A DNA stretch of 64,000 nt from Occultella aeris (GCF_902703175.1 NZ_CACRYJ010000067.1:1-64000); one strand, 5' to 3'; positions 34,564 through 43,813 are shown, numbered from the stretch's first letter. Made by a program: numbers and translations. The notes: generated by a model from the letters alone, not told the origin.

Positions 34564-35427
34564 TTGCAGCAACGAACCCTGGGCACGCGTACCGTCGGCG
34601 CGATCGGACTCGGCGGCATGCCGATGTCGATCGAAGGGCGGCCGGATGAGAGCCGGTCGATCGCGACGATCCACGCGGCCCTCGACGCCGGCGTCACCCT
34701 CGTCGACACGGCCGATGCCTACCACCGCGACGCCGGCGAGGTCGGTCACAACGAGGAGCTCATCGCCCGAGCCCTGCGCACCTACCCGGGAGCGGCCGAT
34801 GATGTGCTCGTCGCGACCAAGGGCGGGCACCTGCGTCCCGGTGACGGCTCGTGGACCCTGAACGGTCGGCCGGAGTACCTGAAGGAGGCGGCCAAGGCGT
34901 CCGCACGCCGGCTCGGCGTCGAGGCGATCGGCCTCTATCAGTTCCACCGGCCCGACCCCGATGTCCCCTACGCGGACTCGATCGGCGCGCTTCGCGATCT
35001 CCTCGATGAGGGCGTGATCGTCATGGCGGGCATCTCGAACGCGACCGTCGCCCAGATCGACGAGGCCAACGAGGTGCTCGGTGGACGTCTGGTCTCGGTC
35101 CAGAACCAGTTCTCGCCGGCGTTCCGCTCCAGTCTTGTCGAACTCGAGCACTGCGCTGCTCTCGGCGTCGCGTTCCTTCCGTGGTCGCCGTTGGGTGGCA
35201 TCCGACGCGCGGGCGCGGTCGGCGAGCATCACACGGCGGTCCAGACCGTCGCCGACGCCCACGGGGTCAGCCCCCAGCAGATCGCACTCGCATGGGAGCT
35301 GTCCCTGGCGCCGGTCGTCATCCCCATCCCCGGCGCCTCCCGCCCCACCAGCATCACCGACTCGGTGCAGGCCACCGAGCTGGTACTGAACGCCGACGAA
35401 CGTGCCGCCCTGTCGAGTGACGGCTGA
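34564..35427 (+). CDS. Aldo/keto reductase (first of three)
   Basis: This 287-residue NADPH-dependent TIM-barrel reductase has the catalytic tetrad residues in VDTADAY, the lysine in VATKGG, and the histidine in YQFHRPD. The TTG at 34564 was chosen because GAAGGA lies six bases upstream; an in-frame ATG at 34534 would place that ribosome site inside the gene. The subfamily resembles the YajO/PdxI-like reductases. It is the first gene of a three-reductase operon opposite LysR. Confidence 0.87.
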   Translation: MQQRTLGTRTVGAIGLGGMPMSIEGRPDESRSIATIHAALDAGVTLVDTADAYHRDAGEVGHNEELIARALRTYPGAADDVLVATKGGHLRPGDGSWTLNGRPEYLKEAAKASARRLGVEAIGLYQFHRPDPDVPYADSIGALRDLLDEGVIVMAGISNATVAQIDEANEVLGGRLVSVQNQFSPAFRSSLVELEHCAALGVAFLPWSPLGGIRRAGAVGEHHTAVQTVADAHGVSPQQIALAWELSLAPVVIPIPGASRPTSITDSVQATELVLNADERAALSSDG

Positions 35428-35468
35428 CGCCGCGCCCGGCAGCCCAACCCTCTGAAAGGACAACCCTC

Positions 35469-36404
35469 ATGAAGACCTTCACCCTGCCGGGAACCGAGAT
35501 CGTCGCTCCCAATGTCGTGCTCGGCCTGATGCGCATCGCCGACAAGGGCGACGATGAGGTGCGTGCCCTGGTCGGTGCCGCCCGCGACGCCGGTATCGAC
35601 TTCTTCGACCACGCCGACGTCTACGGCAACGACCTGCACGGATGCGAGCGCCGCTTCGCCGAGGCGATGCACCTGACCCCGTCGCAGCGCGACGAGATCA
35701 CCATCCAGACGAAGGCGGGCATCGTCCGGGAGGGTCCGTACTTCGACTTCTCCTACGAACATCTCATCGAGTCCGTCGAAGGGTCGCTTGCAGCCCTGCA
35801 GACGGACCACATCGACATCCTGCTGCTGCACCGCCCCGATGCACTGGTCGAACCGGAAGAGGTCGCCCGCGCGTTCGACGAGCTCCAGTCCTCCGGCAAG
35901 GTGCGAGCCTTCGGTGTGTCGAACCAGACGCCGCGGCAGATCGACCTGCTCCGCAAGTACGTGCGCCAGCCGATCGTCGCCAACCAACTGCAGCTGTCGA
36001 TCACGCACGAACCCATCGTCGCCCAGGGCGTCGCCGCGAACATGCTCGCCGAGCAGCAGTCCGTCACGCGCGACGGCGGCGGCATCCTCGACTACTGCCG
36101 CCTCCACGACATCACGATCCAGGCGTGGTCCCCGTTCCAGGCGGGCTTCTTCAACGGGGTGTTCCTCGACTCGCCCGACTACCCGGAGCTCAACGCCGTG
36201 ATCGACCGGCTCGCCACCCGCTACGACGTGCCACCGATCGCGATCGCGACCGCGTGGATCACCCGCCACCCGGCCCAGATGCAGGTCGTGCTCGGGACAA
36301 CCAACCCCGAGCGTGTCGCGGGCGCCGCGCAAGGTTCCGAGATTCCACTGACCCGTGCCGAGTGGTACGAGCTGTTCCGCGCGTCCGGGCACCTCGTTCC
36401 GTAA
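35469..36404 (+). CDS. Aldo/keto reductase, YdhF-like
   Basis: This 311-residue barrel reductase has the tetrad in FFDHADVYGND, the lysine in IQTKAGI and the histidine in LLLHRPDALVEPEEVA. The latter stretch is characteristic of E. coli YdhF. An AAAGGA ribosome site precedes the ATG. It follows the first reductase by 41 bp. The substrate is unknown. Confidence 0.9.
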   Translation: MKTFTLPGTEIVAPNVVLGLMRIADKGDDEVRALVGAARDAGIDFFDHADVYGNDLHGCERRFAEAMHLTPSQRDEITIQTKAGIVREGPYFDFSYEHLIESVEGSLAALQTDHIDILLLHRPDALVEPEEVARAFDELQSSGKVRAFGVSNQTPRQIDLLRKYVRQPIVANQLQLSITHEPIVAQGVAANMLAEQQSVTRDGGGILDYCRLHDITIQAWSPFQAGFFNGVFLDSPDYPELNAVIDRLATRYDVPPIAIATAWITRHPAQMQVVLGTTNPERVAGAAQGSEIPLTRAEWYELFRASGHLVP

Positions 36405-36450
36405 CGCTGTTCCCCCGTCAGGGTGCCCGTGACGCCCTTAGTCAGCGTGC

Positions 36451-36471
36451 ACCATCCACCATCCACCATCC
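36451..36471 (+). repeat. 7-bp tandem repeat (three copies) between reductase genes
   Basis: ACCATCC is repeated three times without interruption (36451-36457, 36458-36464, 36465-36471), 20 bp before the third reductase start and directly before its ribosome site. Slippage here would change the spacing of the intergenic leader, not the reading frame. Confidence 0.75.
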
Positions 36472-36490
36472 AGCTCCAGGAGAACATGTC

Positions 36491-37537
36491 ATGACCCAGG
36501 ACTCCGTCACCTACCGCACCCTCGGCCGCAGCGGGACGGCCGTCTCAACCCAGGCGCTCGGCACGATGACCTTCGGCGCCGAGGCCGACGAGGCCACGTC
36601 GCACGCACTGCTTGACGCCTACGTCGCCGCCGGCGGTAACTTCATCGACACCGCCGACGTCTACAGTGCCGGGGTCAGTGAGGAGATCATCGGCCGGTGG
36701 CTGGCCGCACACCCCACCGAAGCCGACCAGCTCGTCCTCGCGACGAAGGGACGCTTCCCGATGGGCGAGGGTCCCAACGACCTCGGAACCTCCCGGCGCC
36801 ACCTTCGCGCCGCCCTCGACGCCTCCCTGCAACGGCTCGGTGTCGAACACATCGACCTGTACCAGCTCCACGCATGGGACGCGATCACGCCGTTGGACGA
36901 GACGCTGCGGTTCCTCGACGACGCCGTCACGGCCGGGAAGATCGGCTACTACGGATTCTCGAACTTCACCGGCTGGCAGCTCACCAAGGCCGTCCACATC
37001 GCCCGGGAACAGGGCTGGGCGCCACCGGTGACCCTCCAACCGCAGTACAACCTCCTCGTCCGGGGGATCGAACTCGAGATCGTGCCCGCGGCCCTCGACG
37101 CCGGCATCGGGCTGCTGCCATGGTCGCCGCTCGGCGGCGGCTGGCTCAGCGGGAAGTACCGCCGCGATCAGACCCCGGCCGGTGCGACACGTCTGGGCGA
37201 GAATCCGAACCGCGGCATGGAGGCCTGGGACAAGCGCAACGCCGACGAGCGCACCTGGCGGGTCATCGACGCGGTGTCCGCCGTGGCCGACGAGCACGCA
37301 GTGACTCCGTCGCAGGTGTCGCTGGCCTGGGTGGCCGCGCAGCCCGCGGTCACGTCCGTCATCCTCGGCGTCCGAACCATCGAACAGCTCGAGGACAACA
37401 TGGCCGCAGCCACCCTTGCCCTGACCGCCGAACAGCTCGACCGGCTCACCGCCGCAAGTGCCCCAGACATCGAGGACTACCCCTACGGCGCGCCGGGCAC
37501 ACGGCAACGCCACCGCAACCTCGCCGGCGGACGCTAG
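36491..37537 (+). CDS. Aldo/keto reductase, YajO/YghZ-like
   Basis: This 348-residue barrel reductase has the tetrad in FIDTADVYSAGVSE, the lysine in LATKGRF, and the histidine in YQLHAWDAITPLDE. The long loop with PWSPLGGGWLSGKY is typical of the larger AKR11/12-type enzymes. AGGAGA lies seven bases before the ATG. It is third in the operon and clearly a different subfamily from the other two, so these are not recent tandem duplicates. Confidence 0.9.
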   Translation: MTQDSVTYRTLGRSGTAVSTQALGTMTFGAEADEATSHALLDAYVAAGGNFIDTADVYSAGVSEEIIGRWLAAHPTEADQLVLATKGRFPMGEGPNDLGTSRRHLRAALDASLQRLGVEHIDLYQLHAWDAITPLDETLRFLDDAVTAGKIGYYGFSNFTGWQLTKAVHIAREQGWAPPVTLQPQYNLLVRGIELEIVPAALDAGIGLLPWSPLGGGWLSGKYRRDQTPAGATRLGENPNRGMEAWDKRNADERTWRVIDAVSAVADEHAVTPSQVSLAWVAAQPAVTSVILGVRTIEQLEDNMAAATLALTAEQLDRLTAASAPDIEDYPYGAPGTRQRHRNLAGGR

Positions 37538-37560
37538 GGCGTACGGTCTGCGGGACAGCG

Positions 37561-38181
37561 TCAGCCCACCCGTTGCGGCGCGGCCTCCCAGGTGTACCCG
37601 TCCGGGTCCGTGAACGGGTCCGCGTCGGCCCCGATCGCCAGCCGGTGTGACCCCGAGCCTTCGGGTGATACTCCGGCGTCCTTCGCGGCGCCCTTGCGCG
37701 GGTACAGCGCGAGCTTCACGTCGCCCGGGGCCGCGGTGAACTCGGCGTACTTGCCGCCGAAACTACGCGCGACCTCGAAGCCGCGCGCGACGTAGGAGGC
37801 CTTGCTCGCCTTCACGTCGGCGACGCCGAGCAGGAGGACGAGGTCGTCGAACTCGCGGGTGGCCGGGCCGGAGTCCTTCTTCGACGAGCTCGCGATCTTC
37901 CAGATCGCTCCGTCGGGTGACTGGACCACGGCTCCGTAGCCCCAGAAGGACTTCTCGGCGGGCTTGAGCACGCTCGCACCGGCCGCGACGGCGGCCGCGA
38001 CGAGCGCGTCGACGTTACCCGGCTGCGCCGTCACCAGGGAGATGGCGTACCCGCGGAAGCCCTGGCTCGGCGCGCCGCCGGCGCGCACGCCGATCCGGTC
38101 GCTCACACCGAGGGCGTCGCACACGGCGGCCGTTGCTTCCGGGTCGGTGGACTCAAGGGTCAAGGTCGTGATGGAGCTCAT
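37561..38181 (-). CDS. VOC (glyoxalase/bleomycin resistance) superfamily protein
   Basis: This 206-residue protein has two beta-alpha-beta-beta-beta modules. The first ends around SFWGYGAVVQSPDGAIWKI and the second begins FDDLVLLLGVADVKASKAFY-like and ends FTDPDGYTWEA. The ATG at 38181 has AGGTGA five bases upstream; a GTG at 38190 is possible. Metal ligands typical of glyoxalase I are not obvious, so it may bind or sequester a small ligand instead. It converges on the third reductase. Confidence 0.82.
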   Translation of the reverse strand: MSSITTLTLESTDPEATAAVCDALGVSDRIGVRAGGAPSQGFRGYAISLVTAQPGNVDALVAAAVAAGASVLKPAEKSFWGYGAVVQSPDGAIWKIASSSKKDSGPATREFDDLVLLLGVADVKASKASYVARGFEVARSFGGKYAEFTAAPGDVKLALYPRKGAAKDAGVSPEGSGSHRLAIGADADPFTDPDGYTWEAAPQRVG

Positions 38182-38316
38182 CGGGTTCACCTGTTCTGAT
38201 CGACTCTGGGTGGAGCGCCGGATCGGCCAACGAGGTGGCGATCTGGCGTGTCCACCACGCTAGGTCTACCCCGCTGCACGGTGCTTCTCGATTCCTGACC
38301 GGCCGTGGCGGATCTC

Positions 38317-39150
38317 TCACGCCGCGGCGCGCACCGGCCGATGCACCAACTCTCGCAGGTGACGGGCCAGCAGGTCCGGCTGGTCGAGCGGCACGAGCGT
38401 CGCCGCGTCCGGGATCCGCACGAGCTCGGCGTCGGGCAACAGGTCCGCCAGGCGCGGACCGTGTTCGGCCGGCATCATCCGGTCGTCGTCGGCCCACGCC
38501 ACGAGCGTGGGTCCGGTGAACGCGGCGAGTCCGCTCGACCAGTCCCGAGTGGCGGGGATCGGGAACCGAGCGCTGAAGCGGCGCAGGTCCTCCCGAATGC
38601 TCGGCTCGCGTGAGGGCTCGAACCATCGACGCATGTGTTCGTCCGGGATGGGATGGGCGGCCATCGAGGCAGCAAGGCGGCGCCGCACCGCCCGCACCTT
38701 CGTCAGCTGGCCCTGTACGGCGAGCCCACCGGGGATCCTGGCCATTCGCGCCAGCATGCGCCCCGGTTGCCCGGCGGGCACGTTGTCGAACGCCTCACAG
38801 GCGACCAGGGCAAGCCGGGTGACCCGATCGGTGAGGCCCAGCTCGACGATGATCTGCGCGCCACCCCAGTCGTTGAGCACCAGCGTCACGTCATGCAGGT
38901 CGAGCGCGACGAGCAGGTCCGCGACGAGCCGGGTCAGTGACTCGTTGGTCAGGTCGTTCCCGGGTGCCGGTCGGCGGTGTGCCCCGAGCGGCAGGGTCGG
39001 GGCGATGCACCGCATGTCCGGCAGCCGGTCGACCACCCCAGCCCAGATGCTGCCGTCCAGGAGGGGCCCGTGCAGAAGCACCAGCACGGGTCCCTCGCCG
39101 CCGCTGTCGGTGACGTCGAGCGTCGCAGTCTGCAGGTCGATCGCAGTCAT
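38317..39150 (-). CDS. Haloalkane-dehalogenase-like alpha/beta hydrolase lacking the usual catalytic histidine
   Basis: This 277-residue hydrolase has the oxyanion segment LLHGPLLDGSIW and the nucleophile elbow VLNDWGGAQ (D94), which is the dehalogenase-type Asp-Trp pair rather than GxSxG. At the C-terminus the expected catalytic GHF...P segment reads AATLVPLDQP, with Thr in place of His. It is the last gene of a four-gene minus-strand operon. Its close paralogue at 58914-59792 carries the same replacement. Confidence 0.82.
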   Translation of the reverse strand: MTAIDLQTATLDVTDSGGEGPVLVLLHGPLLDGSIWAGVVDRLPDMRCIAPTLPLGAHRRPAPGNDLTNESLTRLVADLLVALDLHDVTLVLNDWGGAQIIVELGLTDRVTRLALVACEAFDNVPAGQPGRMLARMARIPGGLAVQGQLTKVRAVRRRLAASMAAHPIPDEHMRRWFEPSREPSIREDLRRFSARFPIPATRDWSSGLAAFTGPTLVAWADDDRMMPAEHGPRLADLLPDAELVRIPDAATLVPLDQPDLLARHLRELVHRPVRAAA

Positions 39151-39155
39151 GGCCG

Positions 39156-39719
39156 TCACCGGATGCGCTGGTGGATGGTGACCAGCACGCCGTCCCCGTA
39201 CGTCGTCGCCTCGGTCAGCCTCCAGGCGCTCTTGTCGGGTGTCGGCGCCCACAGGGTCCGGCCGAACCCGAGGATGAAGGGCGAGACCATCAGGTGGATC
39301 TCGTCCACCAGGTCGTGCGCGAGCAACCCCTGGGCGAGCTGGATGCTTCCGGCCACGGAGATCTCGCCGTCGACCTCCCTCTTGAGCCGGGACACGTCCT
39401 CCACGAGGTCGCCGGAGAGCACGGTGGTATTGGTCCACGTCGGGTCGGTGAGGGTGCTGGAGACCACGTACTTCGGCATGCTGTTGTACTTGTCGGCGAG
39501 CTCACCCTCGTACTGCGGCCAGGCCTGGGCGAACCCCTCGTAGGTCTTGCGGCCGAGCAGCAGCGCGGCGGACTGGAGCGCTTCGACCTCCTTGAACCGT
39601 TCGCCCTCGGGTCCGCGGTCGATCTCGAAGCTCCAGTCCGGGTACTTGAAGTCCTCGCCGCCCGGTGCCTCCACGACGCCGTCGATGGAGATGAATTCGG
39701 TGATCACGATCTTGCCCAT
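39156..39719 (-). CDS. Dihydrofolate-reductase-like (RibD C-terminal) protein
   Basis: This 187-residue protein begins KIVITEFISIDGVVEAPGG and has the LLLGRKTYEGFAQAWP motif and the C-terminal LVDEIHLMVSPFILGFG. These are hallmarks of YyaP/YwjB-type reductase-fold proteins. Its NADPH-dependent substrate is unknown. Its start follows the upstream gene's stop by one base, and the ribosome site AAGGAG lies within that gene's last codons. Confidence 0.88.
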   Translation of the reverse strand: MGKIVITEFISIDGVVEAPGGEDFKYPDWSFEIDRGPEGERFKEVEALQSAALLLGRKTYEGFAQAWPQYEGELADKYNSMPKYVVSSTLTDPTWTNTTVLSGDLVEDVSRLKREVDGEISVAGSIQLAQGLLAHDLVDEIHLMVSPFILGFGRTLWAPTPDKSAWRLTEATTYGDGVLVTIHQRIR

Positions 39720-39720
39720 G

Positions 39721-40617
39721 TCAGTTCTCCTTGGTCCGGTTGTCGGAACCCACTGTGTCGAGGAGCCGGTCGAGGGTGGCTTCGAAGCTGGTGTGCCCGT
39801 GGACGCGCCGGTCCCCTCGAGGTGCCAGCAGCCCTTGCTCGTCGGCGCGGTAGAGGTCGGCGACGCTCGTTGCGATGTGCGGGCGCAAGCCCGCGTCCTG
39901 GAGCGCACCGGCCCAGGCCTCGTCGGGGAGCGTGGCGACGTGGAGCTGGCGGCCGAGCGCCGCACCTAGCGCCACGGCGACCGCCCGCTCGGAGTACGCG
40001 GGGCCGATGATGTCGACCGCTTCGCTCGCGGCGGGGGGTGAGAGGAGTGCGCCGGCAGCTACGGCCCCGATGTCCTGGGTGGCGACCATCGGCTTTGAAA
40101 TGTCGGCGGATGCCGCGAACACCGGGTAGACACCGCTCTCGCGTGCGACCTCGATCAGGTTGGTGACCTTCTCCTGGAAGTGGCCGGGACGCAGGGCCGT
40201 CAGGGTCGTTCCGGTGGCGAGCAGCGCCCGCTCCAATCGGTGCAGTCCGGTGATCGGCCCGGTTCCCTCGGCCAGATCAGCCCCTCCGGAGGAGAGCATG
40301 ACCACATGCGGCACCTGTCGGTCGGCGACCGCACCGGCGATCGAGTCGATCAACCTGTCGGCGTGCTCGTCGAGGTCGTCGACGGTCAGGTCGAAGGGCA
40401 ACAGGACGAAGAGTCCCGAGCAGCCGTCGAGCGCTCCGCCCAGGCGGGGACGGTCATCGAGAGTGACCACACGCGCTTCGGCACCCCGTGCCTGCCAGGC
40501 TTGCGCATCGGCGTGACGGCGAACCAGCACTCGAACGTTCGCACCCGCGGCGAGCAGGCTTCTCGCGGTGGCCGACCCGACGCGGCCGGTCGCTCCTGCG
40601 ACGACGATCGTGCCCAC
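39721..40617 (-). CDS. NmrA-like NAD(P)H-binding protein
   Basis: This 298-residue atypical SDR has the dinucleotide motif GATGRVGSATARSLL at the N-terminus and conserved RPGHFQEKV in the middle. It lacks the YxxxK catalytic pair at the normal position, as in NmrA/QOR2-type redox sensors and isoflavone-reductase-like proteins. The GTG at 40617 immediately follows the upstream hydrolase stop. Its last codons AAGGAGAAC supply the ribosome site for the next gene. Confidence 0.86.
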   Translation of the reverse strand: MGTIVVAGATGRVGSATARSLLAAGANVRVLVRRHADAQAWQARGAEARVVTLDDRPRLGGALDGCSGLFVLLPFDLTVDDLDEHADRLIDSIAGAVADRQVPHVVMLSSGGADLAEGTGPITGLHRLERALLATGTTLTALRPGHFQEKVTNLIEVARESGVYPVFAASADISKPMVATQDIGAVAAGALLSPPAASEAVDIIGPAYSERAVAVALGAALGRQLHVATLPDEAWAGALQDAGLRPHIATSVADLYRADEQGLLAPRGDRRVHGHTSFEATLDRLLDTVGSDNRTKEN

Positions 40618-40618
40618 G

Positions 40619-41434
40619 TCAGTTCTCCTTGATGAAGGTGCGCAGCGCGTCGGCGAGCACCTCGGGAGTGGTGCTGTGTTCCTCACCGGGAACCGGCTTG
40701 AGGGTCGCGGTGGGCAGGTGCGCGGCGATCGCCCGCGCCGCGTCGGCGAGGAACGGCCAGGTGTCGATGCCGTGCATGGCCAGCACGGGTACCTCCACCC
40801 GGTCCCAGAGATCGGCGCGCAACGGCCTGCCGGACATGGCGTCGCCGACCTGACGGGCGTCGTAGGCGATCGTCGGGGCGATCGCCTCGAGGCCCGGCCA
40901 GAAGTCCTCATCCCGCATCCCGGCGACCATCTCCTCCGGCATCATCACGGCGGCGGTCATGAACAGGGCGACGGCATCACCCGGCCGGCCGGCGGCCACG
41001 GCAGCCTCGAGGCGCTCGACGTAGTCCGAAGGCAGCGGCGGACGTGAGTCGTCGGTCACGGCGTTCGCCTCGAACACGGCCAGCCGCGCGATCGGGACGC
41101 CGGACTGGGCAGCGTTCAGGGCCAGGTTGCCTCCGGACGACCAGCCAAAGACCGTCGCCGGACGGCCGTGGCCGGCCTGGTCGATGATCGCGGCCAGGTC
41201 CTCGAACTCACGCCCGACGGCGTAGGGCAACTTGTCGCCGCTCTCGCCGCGTCCGCGGCGGTCGTAGTTGATGACGAGGAACTCCTCGGCGAGCAGGTCC
41301 GCCGTCCTCTCGTTCTCGGGGGTGCTTGCGCGGTACGCGGTCGCGCCGTCGATGATGACGATCGGATCGCCGTCACCCCACGCCGTGTAGGCGATGGTGG
41401 TGCCGTCGACCGAGGTGACAGTGCCTTCGGACAT
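40619..41434 (-). CDS. Alpha/beta hydrolase (serine type)
   Basis: This 271-residue hydrolase has the nucleophile elbow VFGWSSGGNLAL (Ser), preceded by VINYDRRGRGES, and a C-terminal histidine in PGEEHSTTPEVLA. It is first in the four-gene operon with the NmrA-like, RibD-like and dehalogenase-like genes. GAGGAG lies eight bases before the ATG. Like the NmrA-like protein it ends KEN, encoding AAGGAG for the next gene. Confidence 0.88.
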   Translation of the reverse strand: MSEGTVTSVDGTTIAYTAWGDGDPIVIIDGATAYRASTPENERTADLLAEEFLVINYDRRGRGESGDKLPYAVGREFEDLAAIIDQAGHGRPATVFGWSSGGNLALNAAQSGVPIARLAVFEANAVTDDSRPPLPSDYVERLEAAVAAGRPGDAVALFMTAAVMMPEEMVAGMRDEDFWPGLEAIAPTIAYDARQVGDAMSGRPLRADLWDRVEVPVLAMHGIDTWPFLADAARAIAAHLPTATLKPVPGEEHSTTPEVLADALRTFIKEN

Positions 41435-41490
41435 TGATGATTCTCCTCATTGTTGGGACTCGCGGTGTCGATCACCGCCATGAGATGACG

Positions 41491-42213
41491 CTAGGAACCC
41501 ACCGGCTCCCGTGGCTTGTACAGGAGCGACATCGGCTCGGCGGCGGCGTCGCGCTGCTGGAGCTGGGTCGCGGTGCGGCCGATGAACCGCTGGAGCGACC
41601 GCGCCAGATGCGGCTGGTCGTAGTAGCCGAGCCGGTGCACGGCGTCGAGTGGTGCGGCGCCGTCGCCGAGCAGCACTGCCGCTTCCCGCGCCCGGTGAAT
41701 CTGCCGGATCGCGCCCTGGGTGAGCCCGGTCGCCGCGGCCACCCGGCGCTGCACGGACCGCGAGCCCACCTTCGCGATGCCGCCCCACACCACCTCGTCC
41801 ACCAGCGGGTCCCGGACGAGTACCCCGGCGCCGACCAGTTTGCGGACCAGGAACTCGGCGTCGTCGAGGTCGGGGATCTCCCACACGTCGTCCCGCAGCG
41901 CGAACGTGCGCCCGGTGACGCGCGGGCTCTCCAACTCGCCATCGACGAGGCCGGCGATCGGCAGGTGCGGCATGGACGTTCCATGCGCGAACGTGATCCC
42001 GAACGCCTCGGAGTCGCCGGTGATCGGCACGGTGGACGCGGTCGTCTCCGGTCCTCGGACGGCTGCGTGGCCGACACCCTCGTCCTCCCAGAACACGAGC
42101 TCCCACGTCGACGTCGCGACCGAAGTCATGCTCCCGACGCCGCAGGTGCGACCGCGCCAGACCCGGTCCACATAGGGCGAGTCAGAACCACGGTGGAGGC
42201 TCTCGATCTGCAT
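41491..42213 (-). CDS. AraC-family transcriptional regulator
   Basis: This 240-residue protein has a C-terminal AraC DNA-binding domain with SVQRRVAAATGLTQGAIRQ as the first helix-turn-helix and LGYYDQPHLARSLQRFIG as the second. The N-terminal half resembles the DUF6597/ligand domain of small AraC regulators. It lies 56 bp upstream of and co-oriented with the hydrolase operon, which it probably controls. Confidence 0.87.
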   Translation of the reverse strand: MQIESLHRGSDSPYVDRVWRGRTCGVGSMTSVATSTWELVFWEDEGVGHAAVRGPETTASTVPITGDSEAFGITFAHGTSMPHLPIAGLVDGELESPRVTGRTFALRDDVWEIPDLDDAEFLVRKLVGAGVLVRDPLVDEVVWGGIAKVGSRSVQRRVAAATGLTQGAIRQIHRAREAAVLLGDGAAPLDAVHRLGYYDQPHLARSLQRFIGRTATQLQQRDAAAEPMSLLYKPREPVGS

Positions 42214-42310
42214 GCCACACCTTTCGACACGAGTGCGGAGACCAGCGAAGACCCGTTGACGATATGAGCGGGTCAGCCGGGTCGCGTCGGCTGATGAACG
42301 TAAGCGCCGC

Positions 42311-42326
42311 TACGTCGTCCGACGTA
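42311..42326. promoter_or_regulatory. TACGTC-N4-GACGTA box, copy 1
   Basis: TACGTCGTCCGACGTA is a near-perfect 16-bp dyad in the 298-bp gap between the AraC gene and the erythromycin-esterase-like gene. The same outer hexamers recur at 42412 and 48590. The dimeric layout suits a NarL-type response regulator. Confidence 0.65.
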
Positions 42327-42411
42327 CCGACCACGCCAGGCGATGGTCCCGCGGTCAGGCTCTCTTCGGTAGTGCCGAAGTCGGCCGGTCCTCGTCCGGG
42401 TCGCACCGAGG

Positions 42412-42427
42412 TACGTCACACGACGTA
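42412..42427. promoter_or_regulatory. TACGTC-N4-GACGTA box, copy 2
   Basis: TACGTCACACGACGTA has the same outer hexamers as copy 1 and is 85 bp upstream of the erythromycin-esterase-like start. Its centre is 101 bp from that of copy 1, close to ten helical turns, so both copies face nearly the same side of the DNA. Confidence 0.65.
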
Positions 42428-42511
42428 GGCGAAATGTCGCGGCTCGCGGTACCTCGTCGGTCCCCGGACGCGCCAGCGTAGATCGTCAACGAACCGATCA
42501 AGGAGGTCATC

Positions 42512-43813
42512 ATGAGAATCCGACGTAACGCGTTCGGCCTCGCCGCCGGCGTGCTCGCGCTCGCCCTCGCCGCGCCTGCCGCACCCGCGCAAGCGTCGCC
42601 GCCGACATCGACAGCACCGGTCACGCGGTGGGCCGAGTGTCACGCCGTCGCCGTCCCCGACGATCCGGACCGACCGGGTCGCGATCTCGCGGCGATCGCT
42701 CGAGCCACCGCCGGCGCTGACGTGATCGGGCTCGGCGAACCCGGCCACACGATCGGCGAGGTCACCACGCTGCAGGCCCGCTACCTGCGACACCTCGTCA
42801 CCCATGAAGGGGTCCGGGCGATCGCGTTCGAGATGGACTGGACGCTCGCCCTCGGCGTCAACGACTACGTGCTCGGGCTCCGCGACGACCTCGACGCCGT
42901 GCTCGACGTGCAGGAACGAATCTGGCAGACGGCCGAGGTGCGTGGTGTGCTCGGGTGGCTGCGCCACTACAACGACACGCACGCCGACGATGTCCGCGTC
43001 GCGGGATCCGAGTACTTCGCGACCGGTCAGGCCGCCTACGACGCGGTCGAGGCCTACGTCGCCGCCAACGCACCCGACCGGATGGCCGAGCTCCTGAGCC
43101 ACTTCGAGTGGGTGCGGCCGGATCCCGACGTCGACATCGGCACCCACCTGGGCGAGTACATGTCGATCGTGGACAAGACGCCCTACGCGGAGGCCGCAGC
43201 CGCGGTCGAGCGCCTCGTCGACTCCATCGGAGGCGACGGACACGACGTCGCCGCGCACCACGCCCGGCAGATCCATTCCTGGTACGAGGGCTTCAGTCTG
43301 CCCTGGGGCGACATCCCGGACTACCGGGACGCCCGCGCCGCGGAGAACGTTCGCTGGTGGCAGCAGTACACCGGTGCCCGCACCATCTACTGGGCCGCGT
43401 CGGCGCACGTCGCCGACGCACCGCAACTGACGATCACCGAGCCGGGTGAGCCGGACACGACGTTCGCGAGCGCGGGTTCCCACCTCGAGGACTGGTACGG
43501 GCGAGGCTATGTGCCCATCGGGTTCACCTTCGACCACGGCACCTACCGCACCGAGGACGGTGCGACGATCGAGCTGCCGCCGGCGTCTGCGGGCTGGTTC
43601 GAGCAGCCGCTCGCCGACGTCGGGTACGCCCAGTTCGTCCTCAGGTTGGACCGGCACGTCCCACGGGAGGTACGCGACTGGCTCGATGCTCCGTTGACGA
43701 CGCGGGGTCTTCCGGAGTACGGAAGCGAGTCCGTCGCCCACGGTGGCACCCTTCGGGACTGGTTCGATGTCCTGGTCCACACTCAAGAGGTCACCCCCGC
43801 CGATCTCCTGTGA
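42512..43813 (+). CDS. Secreted erythromycin-esterase-family protein
   Basis: This 433-residue protein has an Ala-rich signal peptide of about 28 residues (cleavage near AQAS). The fold follows the Ere/succinoglycan-biosynthesis family: VIGLGEPGHTIGEV near residue 70, FEMDWTLALGVNDYV near residue 108, and WAASAHVADAP late in the protein. Active Ere enzymes use a His and Glu-rich pocket; whether macrolides are hydrolysed cannot be judged. The strong ribosome site AAGGAGG precedes the ATG. Two dyad boxes lie upstream. The 3' end overlaps the convergent membrane gene by 31 bp. Confidence 0.85.
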   Translation: MRIRRNAFGLAAGVLALALAAPAAPAQASPPTSTAPVTRWAECHAVAVPDDPDRPGRDLAAIARATAGADVIGLGEPGHTIGEVTTLQARYLRHLVTHEGVRAIAFEMDWTLALGVNDYVLGLRDDLDAVLDVQERIWQTAEVRGVLGWLRHYNDTHADDVRVAGSEYFATGQAAYDAVEAYVAANAPDRMAELLSHFEWVRPDPDVDIGTHLGEYMSIVDKTPYAEAAAAVERLVDSIGGDGHDVAAHHARQIHSWYEGFSLPWGDIPDYRDARAAENVRWWQQYTGARTIYWAASAHVADAPQLTITEPGEPDTTFASAGSHLEDWYGRGYVPIGFTFDHGTYRTEDGATIELPPASAGWFEQPLADVGYAQFVLRLDRHVPREVRDWLDAPLTTRGLPEYGSESVAHGGTLRDWFDVLVHTQEVTPADLL

